A DNA stretch of 39,986 nt from the NCBI GenBank assembly GCA_045588795.1, contig JAZNEY010000024.1:1-39986 (forward strand). Reading direction: 5' to 3'. The DNA is from UMGS1908 sp045588795. GTDB taxonomy: Bacteria; Bacillota; Clostridia; Christensenellales; UBA1242. The position numbers and the translations under genes were made by a program. Numbering within the stretch: position 1 is the stretch's first letter; each line of letters starts with the position of its first letter. The notes under the pieces were generated by a model. That model searched no databases. It was not told where the DNA came from and saw nothing but the letters and a program-made list of their open reading frames with translations. Below, in pieces: positions 15,001 to 27,000 of this stretch.

Positions 15001-18000
15001 GGTAAACACCGACGGAATCACTGGAATACTTCCAGATGGAATAGTTGGAATATCTCACGGACTTGGACTTACAACCGACGCTGTTCAAAAGGAATACGAA
15101 TTTACAGTAAAACTTACCGACAGCTACGGATATGTAATCACAGGAATTGGATACAATTCAGATGGTGATGACAAAGGCATAACCCCAGTTACAGCATACA
15201 CAAGCGAGGGCGTTACAACCTACTCAGGCAAAATTGAAATACTTGGCGAAAACAACCTAGTTACAATTTACGCTAAAAACCAAATGAAGAAAGATGTGTC
15301 AGTATACACAGCGTGCTTCGACACAGTATTAACAAATCCTGTTAAAACGCAAATAGTTGGTGTAACAACACTAACTGCTGATGCGACAATGGCTTACTCA
15401 TACACAGTAGGCGACCAAAGTTACACAAAGACACTTAAATTTGTTGGTTGGTATTTACTAGAACAATCAACCGGAAAAACTTCCCTACTTGCTTACGACA
15501 AGACATTATCGCTAAATGCACAAGATGAGAACATTGACAAATATGTAATAGTTAAGAAATATGATGCAGATGGAAACAACAACTTAATTCCAACCTCTAA
15601 TGTACTAAGCGTGTCAGTTGCAGGCGAAAAAGTTTCAGCAGAGGACATCTCAGGAGTATCGGGCGACACATTTGAAAATCTTGGAATTACCCTTGAGACA
15701 ATTGAAAACACTTGCATACTTGATGCACATTCATTTGTTTCAAGCGAAATTGGAAAAGATTACTCATTTGTAGGCTGGTACAAAAACGGAGTACTACTTG
15801 GCAGAAGTTCAAGTTTGCAATATGAAATATCAAAAGGCACAAGCCAAAATGTAGAGGCAAGATTCACACAAGGCTTAGTTGAAATCATTCCAGAAGTTTA
15901 CTCAAAGAACAACGAGACAGGCGAATATGAAGTTCACCCAGAAGAAATCACCTACACAATCCTAACGACATCTACCCTATCAGTAAACAAACGGGCTGGT
16001 GCAGGACAAGATGTTCTTGTAAGTATCAAACTTCCAAAGGGCTATAAGATAAACATTGAAAAGACCCAAGAGATGATGGAAACACTTGAAACAAAAATTG
16101 ACTTCTTAGTTTGTGGAAATGACCAAGACGCAGGAAGTGCATCAATACTTGTTCCAAGACTTGCAATCGAAGCACTTATAACTGAGGGATTCAGCGAATA
16201 CACTCTTCCAATTTATCTATCAGATAAACTTCCAGAAGAGCACGAACAAATTGTTCAAACATTCGGTGGTCCAGCAGGTGATGTTGCATACGAAATCAAG
16301 CGTGAGTATGACATTGATGGAGTTAAGGACTTAGTAATTCATATCACATCATATAACACAGAAGTAACAGTTGTTAACAACCCAACAGTAACACTTGATT
16401 CACACGCATTTACATTAAACACATATTACTTCTTCTACAACCCATTCGTGTACAACACTAATGATGGCAGTGCACTTATTAATGATAATAAATACACAAA
16501 CGGTTACTCAGCACTTACAGGTGATGGAACAATTGCTGTTCCAGCAGGCACAGTATTCTATTATTACTCACTGTCAGCAAGACCAAACAACTCAACATTC
16601 AGTTCACACTACCTTGCAGATGTTGAAACCAACAATGTATTTACATTAACAACCGCACCAGTAAATACAAGAATCTTAACAAATCCAGCAAAGATTAACA
16701 CAACTTACCTAGTTCGCTCAGATGATACATCACTTCCAACCTACGACTTTGATGAATATGCTCACATATATTCACACATTAAAGACATCACAAAGAGCGG
16801 TGAAATATCTTACTATACAACCGAACTTCCTCCAATTGATGAAGTGGTTGGCTTAAGCCCATTCACAGACGCAAACCTTTATATGATGACCGACAGTGGT
16901 TATAACATCATAAGTGATAAAGTTTACAGAGCACTTCCAGGCGGAGTAACCTATTTCCAAAAGGGTTCAGAAAGACAAACATTCTATGTGAAAACGCTTG
17001 GCGACTATGTAATAAGAGAAGTTAAGTTCATAGATATTGAAAGTGGTAAAACAATCGTTGGAAAACCGGGTGAATTCTATTATGAAGATGAAGAGGACCT
17101 TGACAAAGAAGAACGAACCGCAGTTACCGAAATCATTGCAGACAACGAGTCAAAGACCTACCAAACCTACGAAATAGAGTCAACCGAGAACCACTACATT
17201 GTTGAAATTATCTTGAAAGAAGTATTCTCAATTGAGTTACAAATCAAGGTAAATGGCGAATGGCTAACGACCGAAGTAAATGATGAAGTTGGACTAGTAG
17301 ACACCGAGAATTCAGTAATCAAATTTACAGATACAAACAATATTGCATTTGTAGATGAGAGCGAATTCTACAAATTCACAGTTGATGACAAAAACCAAAT
17401 CTACTTCTTAAAAGATGACTTTGAGACAACTCAATACATTCTTGAAGAGTATGCAAAGAATTGGATTGACCCACTAAATAATGTAAGCGGTTATACATTA
17501 AATAACATTACACTTATCACAAGGGGCAAAGTTCAAGACACGGTATTCAACTATGATGGAGATTCTTCAATGAGTTTTGCGGATATGCTTGATGAGTCAA
17601 GAATCCCTGTCCTAACATCAAGAGATGGAACAATTGGTATCAAAGAAAATACAATCATTGTATTAAACTTTGCTTCACCATTTGAACTACCAACAATGAA
17701 ACTTGATGCAAAAATTGAAAAAGGACTAGCCGGAACGAAACTCAACAACGCACTTGAAAACGCACTTGAAAGAGATGGCGACATTGACTACGAAGTGAAA
17801 AACATTGGTTACGCAGAGGCAAGTATCACACTTAAAGCAAACAGTTCAGTAACTGATGAAAATGGAAACATCTTCTACTTCAAGGGTTGGTATCTTGGAC
17901 AAAATGTATATGATGAAGTACTTGATAAGACAATTTACCAAGAGACACTCATCAGCACAAGTTCATACACAACCACACAAGTGGCACCATCAGTAAACAG

Positions 18001-21000
18001 TCAATATATCGCATACTACACCCCAGAGATGAAGCAAGTAATGATTGACCTATCTGGTGTAACCGAACTTGGCGGAAAGGAAGTTACAATTAATGTTGGC
18101 GGAGTTTATTGCAAAGTAGATGATTTACTAAACACAGGCACAAAGCTAACAGTAAAACCATCAATAATAACTTCTTCATTATCTACAATTGGCGGTATTA
18201 AAGTAACAAGTGGCTATGACCAAGCGACAGGACAAATTGGATTTGAAGAGGCTCAACCAGCAATAATACTTCTAGAGATTCCACTAATGCTAATTGATAC
18301 ATTAACACACTTTACAGTTTCGTTTGGTATATCAAGTTACCAAATTGAAAGTGAAAGAATTGGAATTAACGGAGATGTTGCAAAGGTTAGTCTAGATAAC
18401 AAGACAACTATCCTATCACCTGAAAATATCACAAGTGAATCAGTTGACTTAGAAATCTCATCACAAGTACAAAAGTACAGCACAAGTTACAGAGTTAACA
18501 ATGTTGGCTCAAACGCTTATGAGGGATTTGTAAGAACAGGACATCAATTCATACCTTACTACTTCGTTGAAGCGGTAGTCGCAGGAACAACTGAGCAAAT
18601 TCAAAACAACGAAATCAAGTTCTCGCTAGAAACAACAAAAGACAGAATGCCAGAGGACCCATTAAATAGGACCAACTACCAAACTGGTGAAGTTACAGAT
18701 GAGCGTACATCAGTAATACTTCAAAGAGTTGTAACTTACGGAGAAATCGCATTCTTAAAGGTTGAATACGCAGGCGAAATTGAGTACTACGGAATCTACG
18801 AAATCACAGGGCTATCAAGTGCATACAACAGATTGCACGAAGTAAACCTAGTGAACAGACTAGAATCTAAGTACATTGAGTTTGGAAGCATAGGCGAGGC
18901 TATTACTTACGAAAATGTAACATACTCAGCAATTGGAAAGGTAATGATAGCAGATGTTGGTGAGCACACCGATTCAGATGACCTATATTACAACGCATTC
19001 TACAACGCAACAACAAAGAAACTTATAGTATTAATTGATGGACACTATTACCTATTCAGATTTAATAACGACCCAACCGTTAACAACTATGTAATTGAAG
19101 AAATTACAGCAGATGTAACAGAGGGCACACTTCTTGAGTACTACCTAGACAGTTACACAGTAGACCTTTCAATCAATGCAGAGACATCACTTGGCGGAGC
19201 AGAAACAGTTTCAATCAGTTTTGAAAGAAACATATCTGCAACAGGCAAAGCATCAATTGTTATAGGCAACGGAATGCAAACCCTAGCAAGCGCTACAATT
19301 TCAATCAGGTCAGACATTGATAATCTTGAACTAAAAACAATTTCAGATTACACCGTAAGACAAACTGTAAAAGATGTCCTCAAAAAGATTTGGGATATCC
19401 AAACAGTAAGCTTCGGCGGTCAAGACACAATGAGACTAAACTACAACGCTCTACTTGAAGAAATCAATGCCCTACCAAATGTTGTAGATGGAGCAGTCAG
19501 CAGTATTCTTTACGGTGATACATATTACCGCAGAACTGCAAAAGCGATAAAGCCGGGAACAAGAAACCTACTTGACAGCCTAGTATCTTCAACGCCGGGA
19601 CAAATTGCAACATTCATTGCATCAGTTCAAGGCTCACTTGAAGATGGAAATGTATATGTAATTGCGTGCTATGATTCAGATGAGGATTCAAACGACCCAC
19701 TTAACTACCCAACCCTAACAGTTATCCCTGAACTACAAGGCTACTGGTTCATTTATACACATTCAGAAAAGGCAAACGGAACAAGCGGATTTGGAATTGA
19801 CTACAGTGATGAAGATTACAAGTATTTTGCATACGACTTCTTCAGCATTGAAGAAAGCAAGGGCGTAAACGAGTACTTATTCACCGACTACTTTGCAGAA
19901 AGACTAAAGACTGATGGAAATTACTTAGAGGCTTGGGACAACACAAACTGGACAAGCGTATCAAAAGACCTACACAGGACAACGACTTACAAAGAATACT
20001 CAAAACTAATCAACAGAAATGTAGTTTACTTTGCAGACTTTGTAAATCTATTCCCAGATATAAACATCAAGACACTAGTCTTTGGTTGGTCAAACGATAT
20101 GGCAAACACAGAAATACAAACCGACCTCAAAAAAGATTTCGTGGCAACACTAACCACCACTCCAATGGCAGGCTACACAGATACAACAATACAATTTGTA
20201 TCATTCGGATTTTTCAGAGATGGAGCAACGGTTACATTAAAACTAACAGAACTATCGGCGACAGAAGTTGAGGAAGTTACAGACTTTACTCACGGTGCAA
20301 CAAATATAACAAATGCAATAATAACAAACAAGAGACCGGGATTTGAGGAGTTCAAAGAAGAGACAGCGCTTCCAATAACCGAGACAAAAACACACTCACC
20401 AAACGGAGCAGTTGAACTTAACGCATACGAATACAATACAGATGACATAGTTCTCCGAGATGATATGGTTTCAATAATCAATGTTTCAGCGGAAATTTTG
20501 GTTAAGTTTGATATTAACGCATATGCAATCAACAGATTTGCTACTTCAATTGATTTATCAAAACTTGCAATCAAGGGCGAGAGCAACTACTTCAAATATC
20601 TAGACCTATTGGCAGAGATGGCAGACAAAGGACTTCTTGATGAATACGAGAAAGGCTATGGAACACCAAGAGAGACAGATGAAATTATTCTTGATGAAAT
20701 AACAGATGAACAAAGAGCATTATTTGTCAAGGGCGAGGGCAGTTATCTTGAAATTGAGCAAAAAGCGTTAGAGATATATCAAGGATATGTAAACGGAATT
20801 TACAAGACCTACTCGGGCGGAAGCGTAACGACAGTAAGTGAATCATTCACAAGGTCAGATGCGGTTAAACTTCTAAAAGAACTAGCAGAAGAAGAGGAAA
20901 TTAAATACGACATAACCCTAGACATAATCGAAAACAAATTGAAGTTTATGCAAAGTTTGATTACAAAATATGCCCTAGACCTAGAGAGCGTTAACAATTT

Positions 21001-24000
21001 TGGATATGCAGTACTTGAATCAACGGTAACTGAAAGCGGAGAGAAAGCAATTTACTCAACGGTTTCACCAGATGTGAAAGTAAGCCAAGCAGGCTATGCA
21101 GAAAACCAAAGCACAGTAACAATAACTGTGAACGAGTTAACGGGCTACAAGTTCTTAGGCGTACTTGTTCGAAACGAGAGTTTATACAACTCCCCACTAG
21201 AAATCACAACTCAAACGAACAACAACAAAAACGACCAAACATTCAAAGCAAGAAATGAAGTATTCTTTGCAGTAGATAACGCACAAGAATACAGAACGGG
21301 AATAATAAGAGCCAACTGGACAAAGGCTGGTTCTGGGGTATACAACTTACTATTAACAGTTTGCGGTGCAGTAACAAGTTCATACTCAATAATTGCACTA
21401 TATGAAGATATCCTATTCCCAGTGGACCTTGACATTTACAAATATAACGACGAAAGATACTCAATTGCAGAGAACAAGACCGAAGAGGGCACAATCATAA
21501 CAGAGTATGAAATCAAAGATGGCGAAGAGATAAAGACATATGCAATTGGCGACACACTTGAATCTACCGAGTTATATGGATATAACAAAGTAAGCAAAGA
21601 ATACTTTGCAATATACAAAAACAGTGATGACAACATTTTCTACAAAGATGTTAAATACACAGACAAGTATGATGGAGACATTTACATCTTAGGCGAGAGT
21701 CCAAAGTACATTAAAGTGAACTACAACCCATACACAGATGAAGATAGCTTCGAGGGTTATGTACAAGGAAGCCTACTAGTTGGTAAATCTACCCCACTAT
21801 ACTTAACAGCAATCACTTATCCATACGGCCAATTCTCTGGCTGGTTATTTACAAACTCAGTCAGTGAAGAAGAGATAAAGGAAAGTCAAAAGCAAATTGA
21901 GGCTGAAATCAACGGAGGCACTTATTACGAGTACATAGTTGATATGAGCAAGTCTTACGCACATTCACTTACTGAATTGTTTGAAAGTCGCTATGATGAT
22001 GAATACAGATTTGATAGCAGGCACTTAGCGTCAGACTTATCAAATACCCTATTTACTCCAAACAAGATTTTCTACAACGGAAAAACTTATTACGAGTACA
22101 GATACAGAGTAATTGATGATACGAACAAAGTTAACCTTGAACACACAAAACTAGTTGAGGATTACCTAGAGTTCAAGTTAAACATTGCAGATGGAATCTT
22201 CTATTCAACATCTTCATATTCAGGAATAGAATACTTTATTTCAGAAATAAGTCCAGATATGTACACCAACACAGAAATCGAAGTTCTATTTATCAGAAAC
22301 ACCGGCGAAAAAGAAGTTATTACTTTAAATGCTTGTGCAACAGAAAACGGAGACCGAGAGAACTTCATAGTTGAAGCATTATTTGGAGAATTCTCATATG
22401 GCGGAATCAAGGGAAATATGTCAGACAATGTAATGTACTCATTCAATGATGATATGTACAGCATTGGAAACATCATCTTCTCAAGAACGAGTGCAGAAGA
22501 AAAGAATGCGAACACCGAATTCTTTGTATATGTAAACGGAAAACTAGTTAACATATTTGATGCACTTAATGGTTACTATTTTGCAACTGGCGGAACAAAA
22601 TGGAAAGATTTTGTAAACTCATTAATCCCACGCAAGGCAGAGATGACCTACGGAGAGAAAGTTTCAAACGGACCAATTTACACCTTTGCAAGCGACAACT
22701 TCCATTCAGTAACAGCAGTTGGAAGCGGAATAGTAAGCACGCTAAACGGAAGTGCATACTTACCAGAAAGCGAGGACATCAAGATATACGAAGATGTAAA
22801 GACATACAACGCATACACAGAACTTGATACCGACCCACCAACGACAGTAATTGATTTCAGCGGAGTTCAAGATGCATATTCATTTGATGAAAACCCAGAT
22901 TCAAGCAATCAAGGGCACTTCATCAAGGGTGAGAAAACGAACTACAATGTAATGTCGACCAACCTATCATACAGAGCATCAATCATAGCCTACTTTACAA
23001 CAGCGTACTACACAATGTACATAAATGTTGGCGAAGTCGAACAAATCTATGATTCAAACGGTGCAAAAGATGGAAACGGTAACCCAACCGGAGGCGAAAA
23101 GACCTATTACAGTTCATTCAAGGGAGACATAATTGAAGTTGACCAAATAACCGGAGATAAATACAACAGCGGAGCAGATAAAGGCTATTTCAAGACAAAC
23201 CCACAAGGCGGAGTTCAATTATACACACTAGACAATACCGGAAACATAGTTCAAGACAAAACAACATCAAACATTGAAAATTACATTTACGATTTAACGG
23301 GAAGTGTAATTGGAAACACAACAACTATTTACACAGTTACGACAACAGAAAATTCCGGCTACAAGAAGAACACAAACCCAACCGCAACAGCATACATAAG
23401 TAATTCTCAAGAGGGACTAAAGTCAAGCAACATTGTAGACATATATGGTGATTCAAGTAAACTTACACCACTTGAACAAATGCAAAAAGGATTTTCACAT
23501 TTCCTTAATTATGACTATATTTTGTTTAGCACTGCAAAACAAGGCAACACAGTAACCACCGGCGAATTATCATCAAGTTATGTATTCACAAAACTGAAAA
23601 ATACATATATTTGGGATTATTCAGGTCAAGGCGTTGGATATTCTAAATCTTCCCCATTCTGTGTTTCTGATAGCAGTAACAATACAAAACTTGAAAGCAA
23701 TCTAATCTTCACAATGTTATTTAAGACAAACGACCCTAAAACAATGTTTAATGATAACAACTATATAATTGTTGCATTCAATTCAATGGAAGCAATCACT
23801 CAATACACATTAAGCAATTCAGTTTCAGACATCAGTCAATATGTAACAGGCGAGGGCAATAATGCAAAGGTTAACGAAGAGAAGATTCAAATCAATACTT
23901 CAAACAAAGGCCTTGTAGACATTGTTCCAATTGTTACAACAAGCGGAGATTTCACAAAGCTTACAGCAAACAACATTACAGGCGGAATCAAGAACAAGCA

Positions 24001-27000
24001 ATCATCTCTTGCAATCAGAGTAAAAGTTAAAGCTATGTCAGGTAAAGGTTACCCAAGTATTCAAATTATCTTAAACGGTTCAACCAAACAAGAAATAAAT
24101 GAAGATATTGAGGGAATGTCAAGACACAACCATTACAACGCGTACTACCAAACTGATGGAGAAAATGTTGAAGTTAAGAATTATACATACGGAAACTACA
24201 AAGCATTTAACAACGAAATCCGAACTGAAAACGGAATGGTTAAGAGCAACGCATATAATGTTATAGTTGAATGTGCATTCCAAATCAATTGCGTAGCACT
24301 TGAAATTGGTATGAATTACAACGCAGAAACAGATGGCGATACAGGATATCTTACCTCACCATCTGATGAAAATGAAAATAACGAATACTTAAAAAACATT
24401 GAAACAAACGAATTGATTTCATTGTTAATTGAAACAGGAAGCGACCCAACAAGGAAAGAAGAATACGATAATTTATGTGTAACACTTACCTCACTGTTCA
24501 GTAACTATTCAATCTACAAGTTCAAAGGTGCAAACACAATACTTGAACAATTAAACGAATTCACCGAGATACTTGAAATTGCATACAAAGAAGGAAGCAA
24601 CAATTCCATAACTGAGATATTTGACCTACCAACAGACAAAAATGGTAATAGTGAACTTTATTTTGATACGAATGATGTTGATGATGCACTTAAACAAATT
24701 GATGCACTAGTTAAAGAAGGTGCTATTGTTCTAAACAACCAAGAATTATTGTTCAGACAAGTTGCAAAACTAATGGTTGAAGACATTACGAACGCATACT
24801 TAAAACGAGAGGGTAAATCTGGTGCTCCTGCAACAGTAAGTACCGCAGCAAACAAACTACTTTCAGCATTTGAAACATATATCAAATCTGGAACATTAAA
24901 GATGACCGAATTATTTGATAAAACATCATCTCTACCAATCCTAGGTAATAACACTGTTAGTAAAAACGACAACATACACTTATTTATCAGCGGTTCGCGC
25001 TTCATAATCTACAACAGTAAAGAAGCAAAAACTTCTTCGACAGACATTAAAGAGGATATGATTGTACAGGAAGTTAAAATTTACAATACAAATGGTAAAT
25101 TAACAGACAATATGTATATGCTTATGAACGATTTCATTTCGTATTGCAGTAATGACATAGCAGAAGTTCCAGACTATAACTACGTAGACACAAACATTAA
25201 TTCTACCTCACTTCTAACCTACTATTATATGGCATCAGTAATTACTCTTTACGAAGAAGCAACAAATGTTGAAGAAAAGGATAAATCAAAAATTGATTTT
25301 AACGAAGACATACCAAAATACATAGACCATTACACAGGGCTTCTATCAGTTCAAGATTTCCTTGAAAACTTTGGAACTTATTACAACACAGTAATATATG
25401 ACTTGTTACAAACCTATACAGTTGCAAAAACATACAACACAGAAGAATATTGGCAAGAATATAAACGAATTGCAATTTCAGCATATCTTGCTTACGGACT
25501 TGTATTTGATGATTACACATTCACATCTGGAACAATAGTATTCTTTGACCACTTAAAACTTGAAAATGTTACAAGCATTGATTTGAATAATTGGTCATAT
25601 GAAAAATTAAAATCAATTCAAAATTTCAGTGTCTTAAACGAATTATTGAATCAAGTCACAAGTCAATTTGACAACATCACCTACCGCGATACATTCGACA
25701 CACCAATTGCAATTGACTTTAGCGTAATTGATTTAATTAAATCAACAGTTGACTATGCTCAATCAATACCAGTGATGCAACTCTCTGTCAACCAAGTCGA
25801 AACAATGACTCTTAGATACTATTTGCCAAATATAATAAACTTCTTAAACGACAGTGTTGATGGAGATTGGAGCTCTGATTTCCGCACAACAGTTGCTAAA
25901 TACAAAGGCAATGAAGATGATTTATTGGCTTACTGGCAAAGAGGTCTTGAACAGTTAATCAGGAATGTAAAAAGTTATACCGCAACAACATATGTTTGGA
26001 GTGATGAAAACTCTAACTATTCAATCGCACCAGATGATATATATTATTCAGGAATATCATTGGTTGACTATTTCCAAGCGTTAGATATTGTAAAATATAA
26101 TGATGACGAATGGTGTACAGAATGTTCAGAGTATGTTGGTGATTATGGTCATATGTGTTACTGCAATAATGAAGATTATACCAATATTGAAATAGATGGA
26201 TTACAGAATAAAAATGGCAGCAACAAGAAAGACAGGTTCTACTTTACAAATGATGGTTCAGATGGAGAACATAAAGGCGAAACATACAACTACTTAGCAT
26301 ATGCACTATTCCTTAATCTTAATGAAGCAGGCGGTTATGATAGTAATACAGGATCTGATTCAACCAGACATTCGCTAAAATCATTTATGGAAATAAATTA
26401 TTACACTTATCTCAACTGCACACCAACATCAGAGGTAACTCAATATGTTGAATATGTAAAAGCAAATCAATCATTCGGCCTTGTTAGTGGTAGCTTAAAC
26501 AATAGCAGAGATTTATATCGCGCAGTAATTCTTACCGCAGTCAGAAAAGGATATCACGCATCAACAAGTGATGGAACTCCAACCACAACAAGTAAATACG
26601 ACCCAATAGAAAGTGAAATGGAAGAAATTAATCCAAACCATTTATTTGGCAGAAATGAAAATGATAAAAATTACGAACCACTTCGCGCATATATTGGTGA
26701 TTATGATGCAAAGACTGGCGAAGCAGATGGAAATGGCACCCTATACAAACACCTACTATTAAGTGAAACACCAACACGAGAAGTTACAATGAATGTTAAT
26801 GGTGCTGTTCAAAACCAACCATTCTTGTACTACTTAATGAATGGCTTCAATGCACAACTTTATCAATTACAACTTGCAAACCAATACCAAGTTCTAGCAT
26901 TAGAATCTGCTGAGGAGTTAGAAAGAAACTATGCATATGATTACGGTATATATCAAATAAGAACTACATATGACAAAGGATATGGCAATGAGCTCCTCAC

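Noticed and set aside
19933..22827. Several open frames of 75-117 codons in other frames of the giant gene
   Set aside because: They are shadows of the A-rich, stop-poor giant frame, with no ribosome sites and unnatural composition.
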